A DNA stretch of 64,000 bases from Bacillota bacterium (GTDB lineage Bacteria > Bacillota > Sulfobacillia > JACIYH01): assembly GCA_040757085.1 (NCBI GenBank), contig JBFLXJ010000024.1, positions 1 through 64,000 of the forward strand, given 5' to 3'. Both the position numbers and the translations under genes were made by a program. Shown here in pieces: positions 16,630 through 27,966 of this stretch (positions within the stretch are counted from its first letter, which is position 1; every line of letters begins with the position of its first letter). Under the pieces are notes generated by a model. The model did not search any database. It was given only the letters and a program-made list of their open reading frames with translations, and was not told where the DNA came from.

Positions 16630-18342
16630 CTAGATCTCGCCCGGGGCCCGGTACTCGCCGAATACCCTCCGCAAGGTGTCGCATATCTCGCCCAGGGTGC
16701 AGCGGGCCCGCACCGCTTCCAGCACGGGAGGAACCAGGTTGGCCGTCCCCCGCGCCGCCCGCTCCAGGTCGTCCAGGGCACGGTGGCAGGCGTCTTCGTC
16801 GCGCTCCCTGCGCAGGCGCTCCAGCTTGGCGCGCTGCCGCTCGGCCACCCCGGGGTCCACCTCCAGCAGACCCGCAGGTGGCTCCTCCTCTTCCTGGAAG
16901 GCATTGACCCCCACCACGATGCGTTCCCTGCGTTCCACTTCCATCTGGTAGCGGTACGCCGCTTCGTGGATCTCCTTCTGGATGAAGCCCCCTTCGATAG
17001 CCTTCACCGCCCCGCCCATGTCGTCGATCCTGCGGATGTAGTCCTCGGCCGCCTCCTCTATGCGTGTGGTCAGGCTTTCGATGCAATAGCTGCCTCCCAG
17101 GGGATCTACGGTGGAGGCGACCCCGCTCTCATAAGCGATGATCTGCTGGGTGCGCAGGGCAATGCGCACCGCTTTCTCGGAGGGCAGGGCCAGCGCCTCG
17201 TCCATGGAGTTGGTGTGCAGGCTCTGGGTTCCTCCCAGTACGGCGGCCAGGGCCTGCAGCGCCACCCGCACCACGTTGTTCTCGGGTTGCTGCGCGGTCA
17301 GGGAACACCCCGCCGTCTGCGTGTGGAAGCGCAGCATCAGGGAACGCGGGTCCTTCGCCCCGAAGCGTTCTTTCATGATGCGGGCCCACAGGCGGCGCGC
17401 CGCCCGGAACTTGGCCACCTCCTCCAGGAAATCGATGTGGCAGTTGAAAAAGAATGACAGCCGGGGGGCGAAGGAGTCCACTTCCAGTCCCCGCTCCCGG
17501 GCGGACTCCACGTAACAGATGGCGTTGGCCAGGGTGAAGGCGATCTCCTGCACGGCCGTGCATCCCGCTTCCCGCATGTGGTAGCCGGAGATGGAAATGG
17601 AGTTCCAGTCCGGGAGGTGGCGGCTGCAGTACTCGATGACGTCCGTCACCAGCCGCAGGGAAGGCCCGGGGGGAAAGATGTAGGTGCCGCGGGCCACGTA
17701 CTCCTTTAGGATGTCGTTCTGGACCGTTCCCTGCAGGCGGGTGGGCTCCACTCCCTGTCGCTCCCCCACCACCTGGTACATGGCCAGGAGGACCGCCGCC
17801 GGGGCGTTGATGGTCATGGAGGTCGACACCCGGCCCAGGGGGATGCCTGCGAACAGGGCGTCCATGTCCTCCACCGAGTCGATGGCCACCCCTACCCGGC
17901 CCACTTCTCCCTCGGCCATGGGGTGATCGGAGTCATATCCCACCTGGGTGGGCAGGTCGAAGGCTACCGAGAGGCCCGTCTGCCCTTGCTCCAGCAGGTA
18001 GCGAAAGCGCCGGTTGGTCTCCTCGGCCGACCCATAGCCGGCGTACTGGCGCATCGTCCAGTGGCGACCCCGGTACATGGTGGGCTGCACCCCGCGGGTG
18101 AAGGGGTACTGTCCGGGGAAGCCCAAATCTCGCAGGTAGAGGAGGCCCGCCGTGTGCTCGGGAGTATAGACTCGATCGAGAGCCAGGCCCGACATGGTAG
18201 CGAACCGGGCCTGACGCTCTGGGTAGCGCTTGAGCACCGGACCCAGCACCTGCTCTTCCCATTGCTGGCGTGCTGCTACCACATCGGTGTCCGGGGCAGG
18301 GAAGCCCACCTTCTCGCCCTCACCAGATTGATCCTCAGCCAT
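16630..18342 (-). CDS. Methylmalonyl-CoA mutase large subunit
   Basis: About 570 residues: the TIM-barrel substrate domain without a fused B12 domain. Diagnostic motifs are [117 protein letters not shown] and [20 protein letters not shown]. It catalyses reversible rearrangement of succinyl-CoA and (R)-methylmalonyl-CoA. The ATG at 18342 has GGAGG eight bases upstream; an in-frame ATG at 18384 is also possible. No MeaB-type GTPase chaperone gene is in the cluster. Confidence 0.95.
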   Translation of the reverse strand: MAEDQSGEGEKVGFPAPDTDVVAARQQWEEQVLGPVLKRYPERQARFATMSGLALDRVYTPEHTAGLLYLRDLGFPGQYPFTRGVQPTMYRGRHWTMRQYAGYGSAEETNRRFRYLLEQGQTGLSVAFDLPTQVGYDSDHPMAEGEVGRVGVAIDSVEDMDALFAGIPLGRVSTSMTINAPAAVLLAMYQVVGERQGVEPTRLQGTVQNDILKEYVARGTYIFPPGPSLRLVTDVIEYCSRHLPDWNSISISGYHMREAGCTAVQEIAFTLANAICYVESARERGLEVDSFAPRLSFFFNCHIDFLEEVAKFRAARRLWARIMKERFGAKDPRSLMLRFHTQTAGCSLTAQQPENNVVRVALQALAAVLGGTQSLHTNSMDEALALPSEKAVRIALRTQQIIAYESGVASTVDPLGGSYCIESLTTRIEEAAEDYIRRIDDMGGAVKAIEGGFIQKEIHEAAYRYQMEVERRERIVVGVNAFQEEEEPPAGLLEVDPGVAERQRAKLERLRRERDEDACHRALDDLERAARGTANLVPPVLEAVRARCTLGEICDTLRRVFGEYRAPGEI

Positions 18343-18419
18343 GCCCGTGACCTCCCGCTGACTGACCTGGTTTACCCCCTCCATTTCTTCCTGCCCGATG
18401 CCATTTCCTCCCCGGCAAC

Positions 18420-18447
18420 GGGGGGCCTGCCTCCGCGCAGGCCCCCC
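18420..18447 (-). terminator. Strong hairpin between gdh and the mutase gene
   Basis: GGGGGGCCTGC and GCAGGCCCCCC form a perfect 11-base-pair stem with the 6-base loop CTCCGC. It lies 40 bases after the glutamate dehydrogenase stop and before the mutase start. No T tract follows on the minus strand, so it may attenuate or stabilise mRNA ends rather than terminate fully. Confidence 0.5.
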
Positions 18448-18486
18448 TCGCCGCGGAATTTAGCACCGCCAGACCAGCCCGGCAGG

Positions 18487-19740
18487 CTAGCCCAGCCAGC
18501 CTCTCACCCGCATGGCCTGGACCACCCGGTCCACCGCCACCATGAAGGCGGCCTGGCGCATGGGCACATTCTTCTCCTGGTGCATGCGGTACACGGCCGC
18601 GAAGGAGCGCTTCATCATCTGCTCCAGGCGGGCGTTCACTTCCTCCTCGGTCCAGTAGAAGTTCTGCAGGTTCTGCACCCACTCGAAGTAGGAAACCGTC
18701 ACCCCTCCCGCCGAGGCCAGGATGTCGGGGATGACCAGGACGCCGCGGCCGGCCAGGATCTCGTCTCCCTCCGGGGTGGTCGGACCGTTGGCCGCCTCGG
18801 ACACGATCTTGGCCTTCACCTGACCGGCGTTCTGGCTGGTGATCTGGTTCTCCAGTGCCGCCGGGATCAGGATATCGCACTCCAGGGCCAGGAGGTCGGC
18901 GTTGGAAATGTCCCGCGTGCCCGGGGCACCCTTCACCGTGCCCGTGCGGGCCTTGTACTCATCCACCGCCACGGGGTCGATCCCGTCTGGGTTGTATGCC
19001 CCTCCCTTGGAGTCGTTCACCGCAATTACCCTGGCACCGGCTTCCTGCATGAGACGGGCCGCCACGCTGCCGGCGTTACCGTACCCCTGCACCACCACGC
19101 GGGCTCCCTTGACGGGGATCCCCAGCATGCGGGCCGCTTCCAGGGCCACGATGACGCAGCCCCGCCCGGTGGCCTCGCTCCGGCCCAGCGAGCCGCCGAT
19201 GATCAGGGGTTTGCCCGTGATCAGGCCGAAGTTATTGTACCCCCGCAACTGGCTGAACTCGTCTACCATCCAGGCCATGATCTGGGGGTTGGTGTAGACG
19301 TCGGGGGCAGGGATGTCCTTCTCCGGCCCCACGATCTGGGCGATAGCCCGGATGAATCCCCGGCTCAGCCGCTCCAGTTCTCCCTTTGACATCTCCTTGG
19401 GGTTGCAGGCGATGGCACCCTTGCCCCCTCCGTACGGCAACCCGAGGAGCGCACACTTGAACGTCATCCACATGGAGAGGGCCCTGACCTCGTCGGCGTA
19501 CACGCCGGGGTGGTAGCGGATTCCCCCCTTGGTCGGTCCCAGGGCGTCGTTGTGCTGAGACCGGTACCCCGTGAACACCTTGAGGCTGCCGTCATCCATG
19601 CGCACCGGAATGGAAACCTCCAGGAAACGCATGGGCTGCTTGAGGATCTCATAGGCAGCCGGCTCGACCCCCAGGGCCTCCACCGCTTCCTTGATCTGCT
19701 TTTGCACTATGTGGTACGGATTCAGAGTTTCCTGTGTCAC
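18487..19740 (-). CDS. Glutamate dehydrogenase (Glu/Leu/Phe/Val dehydrogenase family)
   Basis: A 417-residue hexameric-type enzyme catalysing oxidative deamination of glutamate to 2-oxoglutarate. Substrate-domain motifs: KVFTGYRSQHNDALGPTKGG, RYHPGVYADEVRALSMWMTF and the catalytic-lysine stretch PYGGGKGAIACNPKEMSKGE; then VGPEKDIPAPDVYTNPQIMA. The Rossmann domain has VVVQGYGNAGSVAARLMQEA. The length matches bacterial NAD-dependent members. The GTG start has GGAGGGG upstream. Its position between the Kor genes and the mutase suggests a catabolic role. Confidence 0.93.
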   Translation of the reverse strand: MTQETLNPYHIVQKQIKEAVEALGVEPAAYEILKQPMRFLEVSIPVRMDDGSLKVFTGYRSQHNDALGPTKGGIRYHPGVYADEVRALSMWMTFKCALLGLPYGGGKGAIACNPKEMSKGELERLSRGFIRAIAQIVGPEKDIPAPDVYTNPQIMAWMVDEFSQLRGYNNFGLITGKPLIIGGSLGRSEATGRGCVIVALEAARMLGIPVKGARVVVQGYGNAGSVAARLMQEAGARVIAVNDSKGGAYNPDGIDPVAVDEYKARTGTVKGAPGTRDISNADLLALECDILIPAALENQITSQNAGQVKAKIVSEAANGPTTPEGDEILAGRGVLVIPDILASAGGVTVSYFEWVQNLQNFYWTEEEVNARLEQMMKRSFAAVYRMHQEKNVPMRQAAFMVAVDRVVQAMRVRGWLG

Positions 19741-19825
19741 TTCATTCCCCTCCTCTACCCCGCCGCGCTAGCATCGGGCCTTCCCGCGCGGCACGGTCAT
19801 CGTGTGCCAGTTCGCGCTGGCACGA

Positions 19826-20389
19826 TCATCGGACATCTTGGGCTGCGCCCACACTCCTGCCCGCGGCCAGCCCGGCACGCAGGGCTTTCCGGTTCAATTC
19901 CTCCGTGCCTTTAGGAACCCGCGCCAATACCGCCCGTTCCAGTACCTCCTCGGAAACCACCTCCGTTAGGGCCACCAGCACTCCCAGGGCCACGATGTTG
20001 GCAACTATCTCCCGCCCCGCCTCTTCGCGAGCAATGCGGGTGATGGGCACCCGCACCACCCGGTAGGGCCCGGGCGGGATGTCAGCCACCAGGTCCTGGT
20101 CCGCCACCAGCAGACCGCCTTCCTTCAGCCCCCCCAGGTACCGCCGGCATGCCTCCGGCGTCATCACCAAAAGCACGTCGGGGCGGATCACCTTGGGGTA
20201 GTCGATCTCCCCATCCGAAATCACCACTTCCGCCCGCGAGGCCCCCCCGCGGGACTCCGGTCCGTAGGACTGGGTTTGCACCGCGTTGCGCCCGGCCAGC
20301 ACGGCCGCCTCGGCCAGGATGATGCCGGCCGTGATCAGGCCCTGCCCCCCGGCCCCGGCCAGACGGGCCTCCCACCTTTCACCTCTCAT
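19826..20389 (-). CDS. korC: 2-oxoglutarate:ferredoxin oxidoreductase gamma subunit
   Basis: About 187 residues of the pyruvate/ketoisovalerate oxidoreductase catalytic (gamma) domain. Seen: RLAGAGGQGLITAGIILAEA, NAVQTQSYGPESRGGASRAE, VVISDGEIDYPKVIRPDVLL and the late NIVALGVLVALTEVVSEEVL with VPKGTEELNRKALRAG. The ATG at 20389 overlaps the end of korB; a GTG nine bases earlier is also in frame. It completes the four-subunit KorDABC complex. Confidence 0.92.
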   Translation of the reverse strand: MRGERWEARLAGAGGQGLITAGIILAEAAVLAGRNAVQTQSYGPESRGGASRAEVVISDGEIDYPKVIRPDVLLVMTPEACRRYLGGLKEGGLLVADQDLVADIPPGPYRVVRVPITRIAREEAGREIVANIVALGVLVALTEVVSEEVLERAVLARVPKGTEELNRKALRAGLAAGRSVGAAQDVR

Positions 20390-21209
20390 CACGGTCACCT
20401 TCTCCGCTCAGGCGAGAGATCAGAGCCTGGTAAGAACGGGTGTACTCGGATACGTCCTCGGTGCGGTGGAACTCACCGATGACCACCCGCCCGCGCAGAT
20501 CCTCCGGCTTCATGCGCCCGGCCTGCGCCACCGTCACCGCCCGCTGGCGGAACCACTCCAGCATCTTCACGGGATCAGCCATGCGGTTGCGCCGCCCAAA
20601 ATAAGTGGGACACTGGGTGAGCACTTCCACGAAAGAGAAACCGTCGTGCGTCAGAGCCCGTGCCACATACTCGATGGTCTGTTGCACGTGGTAGGTGGTG
20701 CTGCGGGCCACGTATGTCGCCCCGGCTGCCTCTACCAGGCGGCAGAGGTCGAAGTCGCGCTCCAGGTGGCCGTACGGCGCGGTGGCGGTGCGGAACCCCT
20801 GCGGCGTGAGCGGGGAGTACTGACCGCTGGTCATGCCGTATATCCCGTTGTTGAAGCACACACACGTGATCCCCATGTTCCGCCGGGCGGCATGGATAAG
20901 GTGGTTTCCCCCGATGGCGGCCAGGTCACCGTCTCCGGCCAGCACCACCACCCGCAGGTCGGGCCGGGCCAGCTTGATACCCGTGGCAAATGCCAGGGCG
21001 CGCCCGTGGGTGGTGTGCAGGGTATCCATGTTCAGGTATCCCACCGCCCGGGAAGAGCAACCGATACCCGACACCACCACGGTGCGGTCCTGGTCCACCC
21101 CCACCCGCAACATGGCCCGGATCACCGCTCCCAGGACGATACCGTGGCCACAGCCGGCACACCAGAGGTGGGGCAGGTGCTCCGATCGTAAGAAGCGCAG
21201 ACCCTCCAA
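20379..21209 (-). CDS. korB: 2-oxoglutarate:ferredoxin oxidoreductase beta subunit (TPP-binding)
   Basis: 276 residues. Motifs are HLPHLWCAGCGHGIVLGAVI (cluster/TPP-site cysteines), TVVVSGIGCSSRAVGYLNMD, HTTHGRALAFATGIKLARPD, and the thiamine diphosphate/Mg motif VVLAGDGDLAAIGGNHLIHA followed by NNGIYGMTSGQYSPLTPQGF. These are standard for the KorB/VorB group. The TTG start at 21209 follows GGAGGTG and lies two bases after the korA stop. Confidence 0.94.
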   Translation of the reverse strand: MEGLRFLRSEHLPHLWCAGCGHGIVLGAVIRAMLRVGVDQDRTVVVSGIGCSSRAVGYLNMDTLHTTHGRALAFATGIKLARPDLRVVVLAGDGDLAAIGGNHLIHAARRNMGITCVCFNNGIYGMTSGQYSPLTPQGFRTATAPYGHLERDFDLCRLVEAAGATYVARSTTYHVQQTIEYVARALTHDGFSFVEVLTQCPTYFGRRNRMADPVKMLEWFRQRAVTVAQAGRMKPEDLRGRVVIGEFHRTEDVSEYTRSYQALISRLSGEGDRDER

Positions 21210-21211
21210 CC

Positions 21212-22309
21212 CTACACCTCCTCAAGCACCGGCAGCAACTCCTCGGGCCGGATGAGTTCCGAATCCACCCGCTGGTATCCGACCACCCGGCAGCGACCAC
21301 AGGCAGCCCGTTCCACCTCGCCCGCGAGCTGGCCCAGGTTCATCTCCGGCACCACGATGGCCTCCACCCGGCCGGCCACCGCCGTCACCTCATGGCGGGG
21401 GAAGGGCCACAGGCAGGCCAGGCGCAGCATCCCCACCCGGTGGCCCCGCTCCCGGGCCATCCGCACCGCCCGCAGGGCGGAACGGGCCACACAACCGTAC
21501 GCAATCACCGCCACGCGGGCATCGTCCAGGTACCAGCGGTCCACCATGGTGAGTTGTTCCCGGCGGCTCTCCACCTTGCCACACAGCCGCCTGATCAGGC
21601 GATCGGCCTCCTCGGGATTCTCCGTCCAGAAACCGGAGGGGTCGTGGTACAGCCCGGTGACCAGCACCCTCTTGCCTTCCCCGAAGTGCACCATGGGCGG
21701 AACATCGGAAGGCGCCCGGCCCGCCCGCGGACGCTCCCCGCGGGGGAGCGTGCCCGGATCGGGCAGTACCACCCGCTCCCGCATGTGGGCCGTAACCTCG
21801 TCAGAGAGCAGGACGACGGGCACCCGCAGTTCATCCGCGATGGCGAATGCTTTCACCGTAAGTACGTACGTCTCGACTACCGAGGAAGGGGAAAGAACCA
21901 CCACCGGGTGGTCGCCGTGGGTTCCCCAGCGGGCCTGCATCACGTCTCCCTGGGCGGGCGAGGTGGGCATCCCCGTAGACGGCCCCACCCGCTGCACGTT
22001 CACCACCACGCAGGGAGTCTCGGTGATAGCCGCGTAGCCCAGGTTCTCCTGCTTGAGGGAAAAGCCGGGGCCCGACGTGGCAGTCATGGCCCGCACCCCG
22101 GCCAGGGATGCTCCGATCACCGCCGCCATGCTGGCGATCTCGTCCTCCATCTGGATGAAAACGCCTCCCACCCGGGGCAGGCGTTCCGCCAGCATCTCCG
22201 CGATCTCGGTCGAGGGGGTGATGGGGTACCCGGCGAAGAAGCGCAGCCCAGCCTCCAGGGCCCCTTCCACGCACGCCTCGTTACCCTGCATCAGCCGGGG
22301 CTGGGACAT
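21212..22309 (-). CDS. korA: 2-oxoglutarate:ferredoxin oxidoreductase alpha subunit
   Basis: 365 residues. It begins MSQPRLMQGNEACVEGALEA and continues GLRFFAGYPITPSTEIAEML, then MEDEIASMAAVIGASLAG, TATSGPGFSLKQENLGYAAI, VVNVQRVGPSTGMPTSPAQG and the C-terminal PEMNLGQLAGEVERAA. The YPITPS motif marks 2-oxoacid oxidoreductases of the Kor/Vor group. The frame is open upstream, but the ATG at 22309 with GGAGG in front is where homology begins. It overlaps korD by 29 bases. Confidence 0.95.
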   Translation of the reverse strand: MSQPRLMQGNEACVEGALEAGLRFFAGYPITPSTEIAEMLAERLPRVGGVFIQMEDEIASMAAVIGASLAGVRAMTATSGPGFSLKQENLGYAAITETPCVVVNVQRVGPSTGMPTSPAQGDVMQARWGTHGDHPVVVLSPSSVVETYVLTVKAFAIADELRVPVVLLSDEVTAHMRERVVLPDPGTLPRGERPRAGRAPSDVPPMVHFGEGKRVLVTGLYHDPSGFWTENPEEADRLIRRLCGKVESRREQLTMVDRWYLDDARVAVIAYGCVARSALRAVRMARERGHRVGMLRLACLWPFPRHEVTAVAGRVEAIVVPEMNLGQLAGEVERAACGRCRVVGYQRVDSELIRPEELLPVLEEV

Positions 22310-22526
22310 GCCGCGCCTCCTCTCGGGCTTCCTCCACCTCGATGGCGAAATCGGGGCACCGCAGTTCGCACAGCAGGCAAACGGTGCATGCCTCCAGGTT
22401 CGCCACCCGGGGGATACCCTGCGCACCCGCCTCCAGCACCTTTGTGGGGCAGAAGGCAATACAGATCCCGCACCGCTTGCACCAGGCCTCATTGACCTTG
22501 ATCTCGCTTGCCCTTTTCCTGGCCAT
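22281..22526 (-). CDS. korD: 2-oxoglutarate:ferredoxin oxidoreductase delta subunit (2x[4Fe-4S])
   Basis: An 81-residue ferredoxin-like subunit with two four-cysteine motifs: CKRCGICIAFCP and CTVCLLCELRCP. It passes electrons from the TPP site to external ferredoxin. The ATG follows GGGAGG. It is the first structural gene of the Kor operon, directly after the GntR-type regulator gene. Confidence 0.95.
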   Translation of the reverse strand: MARKRASEIKVNEAWCKRCGICIAFCPTKVLEAGAQGIPRVANLEACTVCLLCELRCPDFAIEVEEAREEARHVPAPADAG

Positions 22527-22550
22527 AGAATTCCTCCCTGCACTCAGGAA

Positions 22551-23549
22551 TCAGGCCGGGCGCCGGGCATCCAGCAGCGCCGTCCGCAGCAGGTTCAGGG
22601 AACCCGCGTCCGGCCGGTAGACGAACTCGATCACCTCGATCCGCCGGGGCAGCAACCTTTCCACTTCCTTGCGGCGACCCGGAGAAACGATGACCGCTCC
22701 GACCCCGGCGAGAAAAGCGGCCAACTCGCCGGCGTCGCGCGTGGTAGTGGTGACGAGCTGTATATGGTCGATCCCTGCCGCCGCCAGGGATTGCGCCACT
22801 GTGTCGGCAAATGCCTGGGAAATACACACCAGCCCGACCCTCTTCCCCCGCGGGAGCCGGGCAACCCTCACGATGCTGCTCAGGTCGGGGTCGAGGCCTA
22901 TGCCCAGGATTTGCTTCCCCGTGTCACCCAGCATGGACCGCACCTCCTGCAGGTGGAAGAAGGTGGTCACCACCATCTCCACGCCCGCCACGTCGCGCGC
23001 CATGACGTCGGGTTGGCTCTTCCACTCGTCCAGCAGGACGGGCAGAACCGCCACCGCGGGCCCCAGGTGCATCTCCCGGTGAATCTGGCGGGCGAAGTAG
23101 TCCACCTGCTCGCGGTTGCACTCCACGAAGGCTATGCGCACCCGGCGCAGGTGCTCCTTCCGCTCGCGGGCGCGAGCCTGGGCGAGGGAAACGAACTCGT
23201 CCAGGTCAAAGCCCAGGTTGACCGCTTCTTCCAGGCACACGTCGATCAGGCGGGCAAGCCGATCGCGACGCCCACCGCTGCGCCAGGCCTCTTCCCCCCG
23301 GGCCACGTAGGTGCCGCTCCCCTGCCGGCACCTGATGAGCCCTTCTGCCTCGAGCTGGCGGTAGGCCAGGCTCACCGTGTTACGGCTCAGCCCCAGGTGG
23401 CGGGCCATCTCCCGCTCCGTGGGCAGGCGGTCCCCGGGTGCCAGGCTTCCCGTCCGCACCAGGTGTTCCAGGTGCCTCTTCAGTTGCAGGTACAGGGGAA
23501 CACCCTCGGAGCGGTCCAGGTGAAAATCGGCTTTGCTCCACTGCCTCAC
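22551..23549 (-). CDS. GntR-type regulator with a LacI-like ligand-binding domain
   Basis: About 332 residues. The N-terminal winged helix (VPLYLQLKRHLEHLVRTGSL, APGDRLPTEREMARHLGLSR, NTVSLAYRQLEAEGLIRCRQ, GSGTYV) is of the YtrA/HutC kind. After a helical linker with LGFDLDEFVSLAQARARERK comes an alpha/beta domain (RRVRIAFVECNREQVDYFAR, VEMVVTTFFHLQEVRSMLGD, KRVGLVCISQAFADTVAQSL, GVGAVIVSPGRRKEVERLLP) resembling periplasmic-binding folds. The GTG at 23549 follows AGAGGTGG. Only 24 bases separate it from korD, so it is probably co-transcribed with and controls the Kor-Gdh-mutase cluster. Confidence 0.88.
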   Translation of the reverse strand: MRQWSKADFHLDRSEGVPLYLQLKRHLEHLVRTGSLAPGDRLPTEREMARHLGLSRNTVSLAYRQLEAEGLIRCRQGSGTYVARGEEAWRSGGRRDRLARLIDVCLEEAVNLGFDLDEFVSLAQARARERKEHLRRVRIAFVECNREQVDYFARQIHREMHLGPAVAVLPVLLDEWKSQPDVMARDVAGVEMVVTTFFHLQEVRSMLGDTGKQILGIGLDPDLSSIVRVARLPRGKRVGLVCISQAFADTVAQSLAAAGIDHIQLVTTTTRDAGELAAFLAGVGAVIVSPGRRKEVERLLPRRIEVIEFVYRPDAGSLNLLRTALLDARRPA

Positions 23550-23631
23550 GACGCCGGTGCCACCTCTTGGCAATTGGATCCCTATTTAGAGCTATTCGCC
23601 ATGAGATGCCCGATTCCTGCTAGCCCAGAAG

Positions 23632-23661
23632 GCGATTGGACCCAATTGTGGGTCCAATCGC
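23632..23661. promoter_or_regulatory. Perfect 13-bp inverted repeat, probable operator
   Basis: GCGATTGGACCCA and TGGGTCCAATCGC flank the 4-base loop ATTG. It lies about 85 bases upstream of the GntR-type regulator start and 110 bases after the yajC stop. No T run follows on either strand. A partial match, AATTGGATCC, lies at 23572-23581 just before the regulator. This suggests an autoregulatory binding site more than a terminator. Confidence 0.5.
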
Positions 23662-23771
23662 GCGTTCGGGCTAACTGGCTCAAGCGGGCAGCTCCCCCCG
23701 GGCACCCCGCTGATCACCTGTCCCGCTCTGCCTGCTCCGGGGAGTACCACGTCCGGCAGAGAAAAACGCCC

Positions 23772-24077
23772 TCACTCCTTGTCCTTTTCTCTTTCCTTCT
23801 CCTTGTCCTGACCGGTAGAGGAAAGGACGTAACCCACGCCGCTACGCTGCAGCTCCACTTCCACCCGGTCGGCGATGCGAACCAGGAAGGAGTTTTCCCG
23901 CACGGCTGTTACGGTCCCCACGATGCCCCCGGCGGTCACGATGCGGTCACCCGCCCTGATAGAGGCGATCATCTGCTGCCTGCGCCTCTGCTGAACCTGC
24001 TGGGGCCGAATGAGGAGAAACCACATGAGACCGAACATCAGCACGATCCACAGGATACCCACCACCTGCTGATTCAC
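23772..24077 (-). CDS. yajC: Preprotein translocase subunit YajC
   Basis: A 101-residue inner-membrane protein of the Sec accessory complex. One N-terminal transmembrane helix (GILWIVLMFGLMWFLLIRP) is followed by QQVQQRRRQQMIASIRAGDR, IVTAGGIVGTVTAVRENSFL and a highly charged KEKEREKDKE tail. The GTG start follows AAGGAGG. It is four bases downstream of tgt, the usual gene order. Confidence 0.95.
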   Translation of the reverse strand: MNQQVVGILWIVLMFGLMWFLLIRPQQVQQRRRQQMIASIRAGDRIVTAGGIVGTVTAVRENSFLVRIADRVEVELQRSGVGYVLSSTGQDKEKEREKDKE

Positions 24078-24080
24078 CCG

Positions 24081-26257
<2,177 letters not shown>

Positions 26258-26259
26258 GT

Positions 26260-27966
26260 TTACGGCGCAGGGACCGACTGGACGGTCAGGGTACCGGGGC
26301 TCTGCAAGGTGGTACCTCGGTAGTAATACTGCAGGATCTGCTGGTAATTATGCCCGCGTTGGGCCAGGTTCTTCGCTCCGTACTGGGACATGCCCACCCC
26401 GTGGCCCCATCCCGAGCCCACGAAATAAATGCGGGCAGGGAGGAGCCGTCTTCCTACCAGGTATGCCACCACTTCCGGCTCGGCAGGCTGTCCGGGGGGC
26501 TGGGGAGGTCCCCCCGTCCCCCCCGGAGGCACCGGCTCGGGCGGGGGAGCAGGCGGGTACAACCAGGGGGGTGCGCCCGGGGGCAGAGTACCGCCGGTGG
26601 GTCCCTCGGGCACCTGCGGTTTTTCTTCTTGTTTAACCGGAGCAGGCGGCGTGGACCGCCGCAGGACCTCCTTCAGCGCCACCGGTCCGGCGCGGGTAAG
26701 CACCACCGCTGCCCCCAGGTCCAGGGACGTCACCCGGCCGGAGGAATCTACCACCGCCACCTGGTTTTTCAGGGGGGCCGGCCGCACGTAGTCGGCCATG
26801 CCCGGCTCCCGGGGTTCCATATCGAATTTGGCACTCCGCAGCCCCACGCGCAGGTAAAAGGTGTTGGCGGGGAGTACCACCTGGCCCCGCGAGCCTATCA
26901 CGGCCAGTTTCGTCCACCGCCCCGAAACGCCTCGCGGCCCGGCCGGTTCTACCCGGTACACTTCCCCCACGTCGTGACCGGCCGCAGCCATGGCCTGGCT
27001 GATCTCGGCCAGGCTCACTTCCTTTTCCCAGCGGGACCAGGGAGAGTCCTCGTCAAAGTCCGGGACCCCGCGCAGGTAGGGAATAGGTAACGCCCAAACG
27101 TTTTCCACGTTCTCGGTATGGCCACCCGAGGAGGCGTGATAGAACGTGCGGGCCAGACCACCCTGGTACGTGAGCACCTGCCCGCGGGTGGCATCCACCG
27201 CGGCATTGGAATTGGGATCCTCCACCCCTATCCCGCGGTAAGCCTGGTGCGCCGGAGTATCCAGAAGGTCGTATCCGGACCCGGGGCCGCTACCCCCCAG
27301 ACGCCCCACCGCATATGTACGGGCAGCAACAGCCTGGGCTTTGAGTGCCTCCAGGGGCCAGGAGGGAGACATCTCTATCCCCACCACGCCGTACAGATAT
27401 TCCTCCAGGGGGAGGACATTGACCGCCGTCAGCCCGTTACCGTCCCGGTAAATCTCGATCTCTCCCCGGTAGCGGTACCCCTTGCACCAGAGAAATCCGG
27501 CTTCGGGGATGGCAGGTCCCCTTTCCAGGCCCATTCCGGGTGGGAGGGACACGGGACCCCCTCCCAGGGAGACCGACGCCTGGTCCACGGGGGGAGCACC
27601 CACCACCTTCACGCGCAGGGGTCCCGAGAATATCCCCATGGGGATCGGGTCGCCCAGTATGTCCTTCTGGCCCGGAGGAGCGGGTATCCTGACGGGATAC
27701 AGCATGACTCTGATCCCCTGGGGAACCGGGGTCATTTCCCAGACCCAGCCCGTCTCCGTCCGCCCCACGCAACCTCCCGATGCCAGATTCCAGAGTTCAT
27801 GCTGCCCCCGCCCGGTAACCCGCACCTGGGGCTGCGCTACCAGCAGGGCTACCCTCACCGTGCGGGACATGCGGTCCTGGGCCAATACCCCCGTATGGGT
27901 CAGGGGCGCCACAACTGCCAGCACAAGAACAAGGGTTGCTACCAACGCTGCTGCGGCCCGCCGCAT
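26260..27966 (-). CDS. SpoIID/LytB-domain protein
   Basis: About 568 residues with an N-terminal signal or anchor (RRAAAALVATLVLVLAVVAP). The SpoIID domain shows VNVLPLEEYLYGVVGIEMSP, WPLEALKAQAVAARTYAVGR, the acidic NAAVDATRGQVLTYQGGLAR, TFYHASSGGHTENVENVW and the end motif GSGWGHGVGMSQYGAKNLAQ. SpoIID is a lytic transglycosylase acting on glycan chains during engulfment. A roughly 60-residue Pro/Gly/Glu-rich insert (about residues 440-500) separates the last motif. The chosen ATG begins the signal sequence; the open frame before it has no homology. It is divergent from the dehydratase pair. Confidence 0.88.
   Translation of the reverse strand: MRRAAAALVATLVLVLAVVAPLTHTGVLAQDRMSRTVRVALLVAQPQVRVTGRGQHELWNLASGGCVGRTETGWVWEMTPVPQGIRVMLYPVRIPAPPGQKDILGDPIPMGIFSGPLRVKVVGAPPVDQASVSLGGGPVSLPPGMGLERGPAIPEAGFLWCKGYRYRGEIEIYRDGNGLTAVNVLPLEEYLYGVVGIEMSPSWPLEALKAQAVAARTYAVGRLGGSGPGSGYDLLDTPAHQAYRGIGVEDPNSNAAVDATRGQVLTYQGGLARTFYHASSGGHTENVENVWALPIPYLRGVPDFDEDSPWSRWEKEVSLAEISQAMAAAGHDVGEVYRVEPAGPRGVSGRWTKLAVIGSRGQVVLPANTFYLRVGLRSAKFDMEPREPGMADYVRPAPLKNQVAVVDSSGRVTSLDLGAAVVLTRAGPVALKEVLRRSTPPAPVKQEEKPQVPEGPTGGTLPPGAPPWLYPPAPPPEPVPPGGTGGPPQPPGQPAEPEVVAYLVGRRLLPARIYFVGSGWGHGVGMSQYGAKNLAQRGHNYQQILQYYYRGTTLQSPGTLTVQSVPAP

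Noticed and set aside
23632-23661. Rho-independent terminator of yajC
   Set aside because: The palindrome is perfect but no run of T follows on either strand.
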